A stretch of DNA of 19,284 bases from Sphingomonas sp. (GCA_013822915.1 PNLG01000251.1:1-19284); one strand, 5' to 3'. Positions 8,106-15,118 are shown, counted from the first letter of the stretch. Program-made: numbers and translations. The notes: a model not told the origin generated them from the sequence alone.

Positions 8106-8172
8106 ACCTCCAAGTGCCTGACGGCGATCGTTGATAAAAGCTGCCTTGCGGTTGGAAGTCCCATGGGGCAGC
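8106..8172 (-). promoter_or_regulatory. Predicted H-type pseudoknot leader of the decarboxylase gene (speF-motif-like)
   Basis: On the minus strand, GCUGCC (8172-8167) can pair with GGCAGC (8145-8140). In the loop between them, ACUUCCAA (8159-8152) can pair with UUGGAGGU (8113-8106), with one G-U pair. The two stems interleave, making an H-type pseudoknot. The second stem's 3' strand contains the GGAGGU ribosome binding site of the TTG start at 8097. Alphaproteobacteria are known to carry a conserved speF RNA motif upstream of ornithine decarboxylase genes; placement fits, but I did not compare it to the consensus. Confidence 0.6.
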
Positions 8173-8180
8173 GGAGAGCG

Positions 8181-8209
8181 CACATAGGGGCGCTATTCGT
8201 GCATGTAAA
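8181..8209 (-). promoter_or_regulatory. Candidate sigma70-type promoter for the decarboxylase operon
   Basis: On the minus strand TTTACA (8209-8204) is separated by 17 bases from TATGTG (8186-8181). The -35 box matches the consensus at five of six positions and the -10 box at three. The expected transcription start near 8174 falls just before the first pseudoknot strand, which supports both predictions. Confidence 0.4.
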
Positions 8210-8238
8210 TGGTTATTTGGGGTGGTAAGGATTTGTTT

Positions 8239-9234
8239 ATGACGATTTTGCGACAACCCACCCGCGCAGGGGTGCGCGACGCTGCGGCAAAGATAGCGCA
8301 AGTGGTGTCGCCCACCCCGCTATTCATGCACGAAGTCAATGGCATATCGGTTGCATTCAAGGCTGAATGCCTACAGCCAATTGGCTCGTTTAAACTGCGT
8401 GGGGCATGGCATCGGCTCACCGCAATCGCCCCGGATGCGCGCACGGCGGGGGTCGTGGCCTTCTCATCGGGCAATCATGCGCAAGGCGTGGCATGGGCCG
8501 CGCGGAGGCTGGGGATGCCCGCCGTAATCGTGATGCCAACCGATGCCCCCGCCGTGAAGCGCGAGGCGACGCTGGCGCTAGGCGCGGAAATTGTGAGTTA
8601 CGACCGCGCGACGGAGAGTCGCGAACGGCTCGCCGCCCAACTTGCCGCGGCGCGTGGCGCGGTGCTGGTGCCCAGTTTCGACGATCCGTGGGTGATTGAG
8701 GGGCAGGGAAGCACCGCGATTGAGGCCGCCGCGCAGATGGCGGCGCTCGGCGTTGGCGCGCCTGCGCACCTCGTGATCCCCTGCGGCGGTGGCGGGCTGG
8801 CCGCCGGCTGTGCGCTTGCCCTGCCCGAGGCAAGGGTGACGGTGGTGGAGCCAGATGGGTGGGACGATATGCGCCGCTCTTTGGACGCTGGCTGGATCGA
8901 GCCGGTCGGCGATCATCCACCCGCGACCGCGTGCGATTCGCTGATGACCAAACTAGTATCACCGCTGACTTTTGATGTGTTGTCGCGGCGCGGGGTGACC
9001 GGGGTTGCGGTCAGCGAGGCGGCGATTCGCGACGCGCAACGCTGGGCCGCGGCGCGGCTCCGGCTGGTGGTGGAGCCCGGTGGCGCGGTCGCGCTCGCCG
9101 GACTGCTGACCGGTCAGGTCGCGGTTGAGCCGGGGATGCTCGTCATTCTGTCGGGGGGCAATGTCGATCCGGCGGCCTATGCCGCCGCGCTTACGCCAGC
9201 GCCTGAATCCGAGCGGGCGGTGCCAGCGCTGTGA
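8239..9234 (+). CDS. Threonine/serine dehydratase-like PLP enzyme (fold type II)
   Basis: This 331-residue enzyme resembles catabolic threonine dehydratases and serine racemases. Lys52 in PIGSFKLRGA binds PLP, SSGNHAQG near residues 76-83 contacts the substrate carboxylate, PCGGGGLAAG near 181 is the glycine-rich phosphate loop, and LSGGNVDP sits near the C-terminus. It lacks an ACT regulatory domain, so allosteric control as in biosynthetic IlvA is not expected. The likely reaction is deamination of threonine to 2-oxobutanoate and/or serine to pyruvate in the cytosol. The ATG at 8239 has AAGGA eight bases upstream; an in-frame GTG at 8209 is weaker. It is divergent from the decarboxylase. 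Exact substrate is uncertain. Confidence 0.85.
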   Translation: MTILRQPTRAGVRDAAAKIAQVVSPTPLFMHEVNGISVAFKAECLQPIGSFKLRGAWHRLTAIAPDARTAGVVAFSSGNHAQGVAWAARRLGMPAVIVMPTDAPAVKREATLALGAEIVSYDRATESRERLAAQLAAARGAVLVPSFDDPWVIEGQGSTAIEAAAQMAALGVGAPAHLVIPCGGGGLAAGCALALPEARVTVVEPDGWDDMRRSLDAGWIEPVGDHPPATACDSLMTKLVSPLTFDVLSRRGVTGVAVSEAAIRDAQRWAAARLRLVVEPGGAVALAGLLTGQVAVEPGMLVILSGGNVDPAAYAAALTPAPESERAVPAL

Positions 9235-9398
9235 ATTATCTGGGCTCCACCCTGCCGGCGATCGCAATGCTCGCCGCCTTCGCGCTGATCGCGGGCGGCA
9301 CCGCGCTGTTGCGGCGTGGGGGTAACCGGCGTCAGGGGGTGCTGATGCTCGTCATGGCCGTCGTGCTGATCGGCAATGTGGTGATCGCGACGATTTAG
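9231..9398 (+). CDS. Small two-helix membrane protein, 55 residues
   Basis: A GTG start at 9231 overlaps the dehydratase stop as GTGA, giving a 55-residue protein ending at a TAG at 9396-9398. It has two hydrophobic stretches, about residues 8-27 and 36-55, separated by a positively charged turn RRGGNRRQG, so it probably forms a helical hairpin in the inner membrane with the loop in the cytoplasm. I recognise no family. The overlap and hydrophobic pattern make it a likely real gene. Function is unknown; co-translation with the dehydratase hints at a linked role but may only reflect dense packing. Confidence 0.6.
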   Translation: MNYLGSTLPAIAMLAAFALIAGGTALLRRGGNRRQGVLMLVMAVVLIGNVVIATI

Positions 9399-9422
9399 TG
9401 TGTCCTGTCCGCTCGGCGACCC

Positions 9423-10079
9423 TCACTTGATCGGCGAATTCGGGTCGAGTCGGAAATCGAGGTAATTGTCCACGCTGCGCATCAATTCCGGCATTTCTTC
9501 CTGAAAAAAATGGTTGGCGCGCGGGATGACATCATGATGGATGGTGATGTGCTTTTGCGTGCGCAGCTTGTCGACCAGCTTCTGCACGGCAATCGGCGTG
9601 ACCACTTCATCGCCATCGCCCTGAATAATGATGCCGGACGAAGGGCAGGGTGCGAGGAACGTGAAATCATACATGTTGGCGGGCGGCGCGACGGAGATGA
9701 AGCCGCGAATTTCGGGGCGACGCATCAGCAATTGCATGCCGATCCACGCGCCAAAACTGACGCCCGCGATCCAGGTGGTCGACGCCTCGGGATGGATGCT
9801 CTGTACCCAATCGAGCGCACTGGCCGCGTCGGACAATTCGCCAACGCCATTGTCGAACACGCCCTGGCTCTTGCCGACACCGCGAAAATTGAAGCGCAGC
9901 GTCGCAAAGCCGCGCCGCTGAAACGTCTTGTAAAGCTCCTGCACGATCCGGTTGTTCATCGTGCCGCCCGATGATGGGTGCGGGTGCAGGATCATGGCCA
10001 CGGGTGCGCGGGGGCGGGGCGGCGGCGCGAAACGCCCTTCGAGACGGCCATCGGGGCCGGGAAAAATGACTTCGGGCAT
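9423..10079 (-). CDS. Alpha/beta hydrolase
   Basis: This 218-residue cytosolic protein starts MPEVIFPGPDGRLEGRF. It has HPHPSSGGTMNN near residue 32, typical of the COG2945-like alpha/beta hydrolases, and the nucleophile elbow GVSFGA with Ser108. Probable triad partners are Asp157 in GDGDE and His190 in ANHFF. The family hydrolyses esters or related bonds, but no substrate can be assigned. The ATG at 10079 has an AGGCAGGA stretch just upstream; the open frame continues further up but only through the shared intergenic region and antisense to the next gene. It is divergent from the desulfurase genes. Its 3' end converges on the small membrane protein with a 24-base gap showing no clear terminator. 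Confidence 0.83.
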   Translation of the reverse strand: MPEVIFPGPDGRLEGRFAPPPRPRAPVAMILHPHPSSGGTMNNRIVQELYKTFQRRGFATLRFNFRGVGKSQGVFDNGVGELSDAASALDWVQSIHPEASTTWIAGVSFGAWIGMQLLMRRPEIRGFISVAPPANMYDFTFLAPCPSSGIIIQGDGDEVVTPIAVQKLVDKLRTQKHITIHHDVIPRANHFFQEEMPELMRSVDNYLDFRLDPNSPIK

Positions 10080-10129
10080 TGGTCCTGCCTGGGAAAGAGC
10101 GAGCGCGCACAAAGCGCAAGACTGGGCGC

Positions 10130-10157
10130 TATATAGGCAAGACGGCGATTGGCGCAA
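10130..10157 (-). promoter_or_regulatory. Candidate promoter for the hydrolase gene
   Basis: On the minus strand TTGCGC (10157-10152) and TATATA (10135-10130) are spaced by 16 bases. This would place the transcript start about 45 bases upstream of the ATG at 10079. The assignment is by eye only. Confidence 0.35.
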
Positions 10158-10177
10158 TCGTTCAGCAACGATACAGC
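10149..10177 (+). promoter_or_regulatory. Candidate promoter for the cysteine desulfurase operon
   Basis: TTGGCG (10149-10154) is followed after 17 bases by TACAGC (10172-10177), about 25 bases before the ATG at 10203. The -10 box is weak, as expected for a promoter that needs or is controlled by a regulator. Its spacer holds the inverted repeat at 10157-10172. Confidence 0.3.
10157..10172. promoter_or_regulatory. Perfect inverted repeat, possible operator
   Basis: ATCGTT (10157-10162) and AACGAT (10167-10172) form a perfect inverted repeat around CAGC. It overlaps the predicted promoter boxes of both divergent genes, so a dimeric regulator bound here could control both. No known regulator can be named from this sequence alone. 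Confidence 0.4.
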
Positions 10178-10202
10178 GTTGGGCAAGCGCCACAGGAGGA
10201 TC

Positions 10203-11273
10203 ATGAGCGTCCGCATCTATCTCGATCATGCCGCCACCACGCCGATGCGCCCCGAAGCGGTAGCGGCAGTGGCGGAAGGGATGGCGCGCTGGGCCAACCC
10301 GTCCTCCCCCCATGCCGAGGGACGGGCGGCGCGCGCAGCGCTTGAGGAATCGCGGGCCCGGATCAAGGCGGCGCTGGGCTGGACCGGCGAACTGATCTTC
10401 ACCAGTGGGGCGAGCGAGGCGCTGTGGATCGCGCTCAACCGGGTCAAGGTCGAGCGGCGGATTGTGAGCGCGGTTGAGCATGACGCGGTGTTCCGGGCGG
10501 CGCCGGGGGCGGAGGTGTTGCCGGTTGTCGACGGCGAGCCTGACAAGGACTTTCTCGCTGCCTGTCTCGCCCGTCCCGGCAAAGCGATCGTCGCCATCCA
10601 GGCGATCAATTCGGAAACCGGAACTGGCTTGATCCCTCATCTTCGACCGCCTTCAGTCAGATTGGTCCGCGAAGCGGGAGGCATCTTCCTTAGTGACTGT
10701 TCGCAACTGGCTGGGAAGGGCGCATTGCCCGATGCCGACATGATTGTCGTGTCGGCGCACAAGCTTGGCGGGCCACCGGGTGTCGGTGCGTTGCTGGTGA
10801 CTGATTTGGCAATGCTTGAGCCGATCGGCGGGCACGAGTTCGGCTACCGTATGGGTACCGAGAATTTGCCCGGGGTTTTTGGCTTTGCTGCCGCGCTCGA
10901 AGCTGGAGCGGAGGATGATTGGCCGACGAGTGCTGAACAGCGGTTGGACTTCAAGAACGCTATTTGGCGCGTCGGCGAAGTGGTGAGCCCCGGCGCCCAA
11001 TGCGCGCACATCTATGCTATCGCTATGCCCCACCTCTCCGCCGCCGCCCAACTTATCCGCTTCGATGCGATGGGGTTCGCAGTCTCGGCGGGGAGCGCGT
11101 GTTCATCGGGCACGCTCAAGCGCAGCCGCGCGCTCGAAGCATTTGGTGTCGACGAGGACACCGCCAGCCGCACGATCCGCGTGAGCTTTGGCTGGAACAC
11201 TACGCCCGCCGAGATCGACGCCTTCCGCGAAGCCTGGCTCGAAGTCGCGCACGCGGCGGCTCGGGAGGTATGA
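10203..11273 (+). CDS. Cysteine desulfurase-like class V aminotransferase, paralogue 1
   Basis: This 356-residue PLP enzyme is of the NifS/IscS type: YLDHAATTP at the start, His93 in AVEHDAV stacking over PLP, Asp165 in SDCSQ contacting the pyridine nitrogen, the Schiff-base Lys187 in SAHK and the persulfide cysteine Cys300 in SAGSACSSG. It should remove sulfur from cysteine for iron-sulfur clusters or thiolation. The motif usually NNEIG reads NSETG at 136-140, and the protein is shorter than typical IscS (about 400), so it is a divergent member. The ATG at 10203 has AGGAGG just upstream, ruling out an in-frame start at 10149. It overlaps the second desulfurase by ATGA. Codons around 10630-10700 include rare types. 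Confidence 0.87.
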   Translation: MSVRIYLDHAATTPMRPEAVAAVAEGMARWANPSSPHAEGRAARAALEESRARIKAALGWTGELIFTSGASEALWIALNRVKVERRIVSAVEHDAVFRAAPGAEVLPVVDGEPDKDFLAACLARPGKAIVAIQAINSETGTGLIPHLRPPSVRLVREAGGIFLSDCSQLAGKGALPDADMIVVSAHKLGGPPGVGALLVTDLAMLEPIGGHEFGYRMGTENLPGVFGFAAALEAGAEDDWPTSAEQRLDFKNAIWRVGEVVSPGAQCAHIYAIAMPHLSAAAQLIRFDAMGFAVSAGSACSSGTLKRSRALEAFGVDEDTASRTIRVSFGWNTTPAEIDAFREAWLEVAHAAAREV

Positions 11274-12358
11274 CCTATCTCGACTATCAGGCGACGACGC
11301 CGCTCGCGCCCGAGGCGTTTGACGCCATGCTGCCCTGGTTGCGCCCCGATTCGCCGCTTAGCCATGCCAACCCGCATTCCGCGCACAGCGCCGGTCGCGC
11401 GGCCAAAGCGGCGGTTGAAGTCGCGCGCGATCAGGTCGCCGCGCTGCTTCCGCCCGGCGGCAAACTGGCGTTCACCAGCGGCGCGACCGAGGCGCTGAAC
11501 TGGGCGATCAGGGGCAGCACCGGCGCGATTGTCACTCTCGCGACCGAACATGCAGCCGTGCTCGATACCGTCGCGGCGGCGGGCGGGCGGGCCGTGACGG
11601 TGCTGCCCGTTGATGCGCAGGGGCTGGTGGCGATTGAGGCAGCGCGGGCGGCGATTGTGCCCGGCACCGGATTGGTCGCCGTCATGCTGGTCAATAACGA
11701 GATTGGCGTGGTGCAACCCATCGCTGCGCTGGCCACGCTGGCGCACAGCGTTGGCGCGCTGATGCTGGTCGACGCCGTCCAGGGCTATGGCCGCATCCCA
11801 ATCCCGCCCGAGGTCGATCTGGTGGCGCTGTCGGCGCACAAAATCCATGGGCCAAAGGGAATTGGCGGGCTGTGGGTGCGCGATGGCATCGCGCTCGCGC
11901 CGTTGCTGCATGGCGGTGGTCAGGAAGCGCTTGGCCGGTCGGGCACATTGTCGCCTGCCCTGTGCGCAGGTTTCGGCACCGCGGCGCGGTTGATGCAGGA
12001 ACGGGCAGCGGCGGATGCAGCGCATGTGGATGCGCTTGCGCAGGCGGCGCGCGCGCGGCTCGGCGCGGGGTGGGTGGTCAACGGGTCGACCGAGCACCGC
12101 TATCCCGGCAACCTCAATATCCGCCGCGAGGGGCTCGACGTGGCGCGGTTGATGAGTGATCTCCGCGATATCGCCTTTTCGGCGGGCTCGGCCTGCGCGA
12201 GCGGATCGGGCCGGGCGAGCCATGTCCTGCGCGCCACCGGGTTGGACGAACGCCAGGCGCGCGCCAGCATCCGGCTTGGCTTTGGCCGCTATACCCGTCA
12301 GGAAGAGTTGATGGTCGCGATCGACCGGATTGTCGCCGCCGCAACGGCGCAAGATTAG
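11270..12358 (+). CDS. Cysteine desulfurase, paralogue 2
   Basis: This 362-residue PLP enzyme begins MTYLDYQATTP. It has His94 in TEHAAV, the intact NNEIG motif at 142-146, Asp168 in VDAVQ, the Schiff-base Lys191 in SAHKIHGPKG and the catalytic Cys309 in SAGSACASG. These match group I cysteine desulfurases of the IscS/NifS class, which supply persulfide sulfur to scaffold proteins. The ATG at 11270 overlaps the stop of paralogue 1 and has a GGGAGG stretch directly before it, so translation is probably coupled. A ferredoxin gene follows within about 20 bases. No IscU, SufB or Rrf2-type regulator gene lies in the window, so the sulfur acceptor is unknown. Confidence 0.9.
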   Translation: MTYLDYQATTPLAPEAFDAMLPWLRPDSPLSHANPHSAHSAGRAAKAAVEVARDQVAALLPPGGKLAFTSGATEALNWAIRGSTGAIVTLATEHAAVLDTVAAAGGRAVTVLPVDAQGLVAIEAARAAIVPGTGLVAVMLVNNEIGVVQPIAALATLAHSVGALMLVDAVQGYGRIPIPPEVDLVALSAHKIHGPKGIGGLWVRDGIALAPLLHGGGQEALGRSGTLSPALCAGFGTAARLMQERAAADAAHVDALAQAARARLGAGWVVNGSTEHRYPGNLNIRREGLDVARLMSDLRDIAFSAGSACASGSGRASHVLRATGLDERQARASIRLGFGRYTRQEELMVAIDRIVAAATAQD

Positions 12359-12377
12359 GGGCATGGGGGCAATGGGC

Positions 12378-12710
12378 ATGGTGACGCTGTTTTTCCAAAG
12401 CGCCGATGGCACCGTGATGACGGTCGAAGCGGCCGAGGGTGAGCGCTTGCTCGATGTCGCGCAGGCGCATGGCCAACCACTGGAGGGGACGTGCGAGGGT
12501 CAGATGGCTTGCTCCACCTGTCATGTCATCGTTTCGCCTGAGGATTTCGACCGGCTGAAACCCGCGCGCGAGGAAGAGGAGGATATGCTCGACCTGGCGC
12601 TGGGGGCGACCCGGACGAGTCGGCTTGCCTGCCAGATTTGGCTGGATGCAACGCTTGACGGACTGCGGGTGCGCATCCCCGGCGAAACCCGTAATATGCA
12701 GGGGCGCTAG
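12378..12710 (+). CDS. 2Fe-2S ferredoxin, adrenodoxin type
   Basis: This 110-residue protein has the cluster ligands Cys39, Cys45 and Cys48 in CEGQMACSTC plus Cys85 in RLACQ, the C-x5-C-x2-C...C spacing of vertebrate-type (Isc/adrenodoxin) ferredoxins. Acidic residues at 64-69 (REEEED) resemble the interaction helix that docks to ferredoxin reductases and to IscS. It carries one electron in the cytosol, and its position next to two desulfurases suggests a role in iron-sulfur assembly. Three in-frame ATGs lie at 12363, 12372 and 12378. I prefer 12378 because a run of five G lies eight bases upstream, but 12363 is also possible. Confidence 0.88.
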   Translation: MVTLFFQSADGTVMTVEAAEGERLLDVAQAHGQPLEGTCEGQMACSTCHVIVSPEDFDRLKPAREEEEDMLDLALGATRTSRLACQIWLDATLDGLRVRIPGETRNMQGR

Positions 12711-12739
12711 GGCATTGAGTTGCGACACCGTTCTGTAAC

Positions 12740-12768
12740 TTGATCGTAACCGTTCCTTGCCCCATATG
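12740..12768 (+). promoter_or_regulatory. Candidate promoter of the 4.5S RNA gene
   Basis: TTGATC (12740-12745) is separated by 17 bases from CATATG (12763-12768), with the predicted start near the GGGAG end of the SRP RNA at 12776. It lies in a 65-base gap after the ferredoxin stop. Confidence 0.4.
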
Positions 12769-12775
12769 CGTATCC

Positions 12776-12865
12776 GGGAGTCGGGCGGGCGCAGCCGTCG
12801 CCAACCTGGTCAGGGCCGGAAGGCAGCAGCCACAACGATTTTCGCTACGGGTCGTCCCGGCTCCC
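12776..12865 (+). ncRNA. ffs: Signal recognition particle 4.5S RNA (small SRP RNA)
   Basis: The conserved apical core GGTCAGGGCCGGAAGGCAGC (12808-12827) followed by AGCC matches the SRP54/Ffh-binding loop of bacterial SRP RNA. The ends pair perfectly: GGGAGTCGGG (12776-12785) with CCCGGCTCCC (12856-12865), with one G-U pair, closing a long hairpin of about 90 bases. The RNA binds Ffh and directs membrane proteins to the FtsY receptor. Its place upstream of dnaX is common in bacteria. The true ends may extend a few bases beyond the stem. Confidence 0.92.
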
Positions 12866-12898
12866 ACCTCCCAAGCCATCCAGCAGGTTTCGGCGTGT

Positions 12899-12914
12899 AA
12901 AATTGCCTAATTTT
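12899..12914. repeat. AT-rich perfect inverted repeat after the 4.5S RNA gene
   Basis: AAAATT and AATTTT flank GCCT, forming a perfect 6-4-6 inverted repeat in an unusually AT-rich stretch of this GC-rich region. It could be an operator or part of a promoter for the next gene, or contribute to 3' end formation of the SRP RNA. Confidence 0.35.
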
Positions 12915-12928
12915 ATCTTGCCAATTGC

Positions 12929-12948
12929 GTAGCGCGTGCTACATTTTT
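12929..12948 (+). terminator. Short hairpin with T run, possible terminator
   Basis: GTAGC-GCGT-GCTAC (12929-12942) is followed by ATTTTTT. The five-pair stem is short, but the T run is the clearest in the intergenic region. It may end the SRP RNA transcript. It lies only a few bases before the ATG at 12953. Confidence 0.4.
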
Positions 12949-12952
12949 TCCC

Positions 12953-13369
12953 ATGACACATGATCTGCATAAGCGTTGGCTGCTCGTAACCGGGATCGGT
13001 ATTGCCAGCTTTGGCCCGGTATTCTCGCTGGGATCGGTTCTTGCAACGGCAGAGGCGGCCCGTTGGTCGCTCGATGTGCTGAGCTGGCCGGTGGATGGCA
13101 ATATGAATTACGAAGCGGGCACCACCCGGTTTCTGTCGGCGCTGACCGGTGGCTTTTTGTTCGGTTGGGGCATCATGGTGCTGTTGCTTCGGCAATGGGT
13201 GTTCGACGCCGCCCCAGATGCGGTGCGCAAGGCAGTATTGGGGGGGCTAGTCGCCTGGTGCGTGCTCGACAGCAGCGGCTCCCTAGCTTCGGGCAATGCA
13301 AGCAACGTGCTGTTCAACCTGCTGGTCTTGGCTACTTTGGCAGGTCCGCTCTGGTTCCGCGCCCGCTGA
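12953..13369 (+). CDS. Small membrane protein of unknown function, 138 residues
   Basis: The protein begins MTHDLHKRWLLVTG and has about four hydrophobic segments: residues 9-29, 62-82, 94-112 and 119-135. A loop with a polar stretch (SWPVDGNMNYEAGTTRF) lies between the first two. I recognise no catalytic motif or named family; it looks like an integral inner-membrane protein. It sits between the 4.5S RNA gene and dnaX, a pair often adjacent in bacteria, so it may be a lineage-specific insertion. No good ribosome binding site precedes the ATG at 12953, where the sequence is CATTTTTTCCC. The next gene starts 99 bases after its stop. Confidence 0.7.
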   Translation: MTHDLHKRWLLVTGIGIASFGPVFSLGSVLATAEAARWSLDVLSWPVDGNMNYEAGTTRFLSALTGGFLFGWGIMVLLLRQWVFDAAPDAVRKAVLGGLVAWCVLDSSGSLASGNASNVLFNLLVLATLAGPLWFRAR

Positions 13370-13468
13370 ACACGCCCGCACCCGGCCGCCCGGTGATTTG
13401 CGGCCCGCGACCGACCGACATCTGCGGCTTCGACAAGGCCGGTGTCGCGCGCTAACACCAACGCCGTT

Positions 13469-15118
13469 ATGGCTGATTCCTTTCTCGACCTCGGTGAACC
13501 GCCGCAACCCGCCAAGCCCGAGCCCTATCGGGTGCTCGCACGCAAATACCGACCGACGAATTTCAGCGAGCTGATCGGTCAGGACGCGATGGTCCAGACG
13601 CTGGGCAATGCGATCAGGCGCGGTCGGCTGGCCCATGCGTTTCTGCTCACCGGGGTGCGCGGGGTAGGAAAAACGTCGACCGCACGGCTGATTGCCAAGG
13701 CGCTCAACTGCATCGGCCCCGATGGCGAGGGCACGGCGACGATCGATCCCTGCGGCGTGTGCGAGCCATGCCGCGCGATTGCGGAGGTGCGCCATATCGA
13801 TGTCATCGAAATGGACGCCGCCAGCCATACCGGCGTCGATGATGTGCGCGAGATTATCGACGCGTCGCGCTATGCGGCGGTCTCGGCGCGCTTCAAAATC
13901 TACATTATCGACGAAGTGCATATGCTGTCGAAAAACGCCTTCAACGCGTTGCTCAAAACGCTGGAGGAGCCGCCGCCGCACGTGAAATTCCTGTTTGCGA
14001 CGACGGAAGTTAACAAAGTCCCGGTTACCGTCCTGTCGCGGTGCCAGCGGTTCGACCTGAGGCGGATTTCGGCCGAAAAGCTTGGTGCCCATTTCGCCCA
14101 TGTCTGCGCGCTTGAGTCGATCGAAGCGGAGGCGGAGGCGCTCGCTCTTATCGCCCGCGCGGCCGAGGGAAGCGCGCGCGACGGGCTGTCGATCCTCGAT
14201 CAGGCGATTGCCCATGCCAGCATGGATGGCGGCGGCGTGCGGGCAGAGGCCGTGCGCGACATGCTGGGCCTGTCCGATCGCGGCGCGACGCGCGATCTGT
14301 TTGCCCTGCTGATCGCGGGCGATGGCAAGGGCGCCTTGGCCGCCTTGCGCCAGCAATATGATCTGGGCGTCGATCCGCTGGCGGTGATGCGTGCGTTGCT
14401 GGAACTGGTGCATGCCGTAACCCTCGCCAAACTTGGCACAGCGGCCGATCTCGCGCAGTCGGTGGAGGCGCGCGAGGCGATGGAGGGATGGGCGAGCGGC
14501 TTGTCCTTTGCCACGCTCCACCGGCTGTGGCAGTTGTTCCTAAAGGGGCATGACGAAGTGGCGCGGGCCGCGCTGCCGATTGAGGCGACCGAAATGGCGC
14601 TGCTGCGGATCGTCTATGCCGCTGACCTGCCCGATCCCGCAACGCTTGCGCGCCGCATGAGCGAGGGCGGCGTCGCATTTGTTGCAGCGGTTGCGGCACC
14701 CGCACCCGCTCCTGCGCCATCGCCGCCGCCGTCGATCGCTGAGGCCAACCCCGCCAGTTTCGACGCGCTCCTGGCGATGCTTGATTCCGCGGGCAGGGTG
14801 GGGTTGGCCGAAAAACTGCGGTTCACCGCGCGTCTCGTCAGTTTTGCGCCCGGCAAGATCATGCTCAGCAATGCCAAGCCGCTGCCCGTCGAGCTGGTGC
14901 CCGAATTGATCGAAGCGCTCCAACTGCTCACCGGCGTGCGCTGGCAAGTTTCGCTCGATTCCTCCCCGGGCGCACCAACGATACGCGAGGCGGAGGCAAC
15001 AGCGCGCGCGACGGAACTCGACTGGGTCAAATCGACGCCGGTGGTGAGCGCCGCACTATCGGCGTTTCCGGGTGCCGAAATCACAGGTTGGGACATGAAC
15101 AAGCGGAGAGACGGATGA
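13469..15118 (+). CDS. dnaX: DNA polymerase III subunits gamma/tau
   Basis: This 549-residue protein is the ATPase of the clamp loader, which opens the beta sliding clamp and links polymerase cores. Domain I shows the start YRVLARKYRP, Walker A GVRGVGKTS (62-70), the zinc cysteines C81, C95, C98 and C101, Walker B IIDEV (146-150) and the SRC sensor motif (190-192). A Pro/Ala-rich linker near residues 406-425 precedes a short tau-like C-terminal region. I see no slippery heptamer for making a separate gamma form. The ATG at 13469 is chosen because it precedes the conserved start; an in-frame GTG at 13442 is possible. The stop overlaps the YbaB start. Confidence 0.93.
   Translation: MADSFLDLGEPPQPAKPEPYRVLARKYRPTNFSELIGQDAMVQTLGNAIRRGRLAHAFLLTGVRGVGKTSTARLIAKALNCIGPDGEGTATIDPCGVCEPCRAIAEVRHIDVIEMDAASHTGVDDVREIIDASRYAAVSARFKIYIIDEVHMLSKNAFNALLKTLEEPPPHVKFLFATTEVNKVPVTVLSRCQRFDLRRISAEKLGAHFAHVCALESIEAEAEALALIARAAEGSARDGLSILDQAIAHASMDGGGVRAEAVRDMLGLSDRGATRDLFALLIAGDGKGALAALRQQYDLGVDPLAVMRALLELVHAVTLAKLGTAADLAQSVEAREAMEGWASGLSFATLHRLWQLFLKGHDEVARAALPIEATEMALLRIVYAADLPDPATLARRMSEGGVAFVAAVAAPAPAPAPSPPPSIAEANPASFDALLAMLDSAGRVGLAEKLRFTARLVSFAPGKIMLSNAKPLPVELVPELIEALQLLTGVRWQVSLDSSPGAPTIREAEATARATELDWVKSTPVVSAALSAFPGAEITGWDMNKRRDG

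Noticed and set aside
8098..8301. N-terminal extension of the decarboxylase by about 68 residues
   Set aside because: The stretch has no family similarity, overlaps the divergent dehydratase start, and lacks a ribosome binding site. GGAGGT fits the TTG at 8097.
13442..13468. GTG start 27 bases upstream of the chosen dnaX ATG
   Set aside because: The ATG at 13469 begins directly before the conserved N-terminus and gives a better-looking start, though neither has a strong ribosome binding site.
14805..14820. A run of five A in dnaX as a possible frameshift site for a gamma subunit
   Set aside because: There is no canonical slippery heptamer (A AAA AAG), no downstream stem seen, and no early stop that would define a gamma form here.
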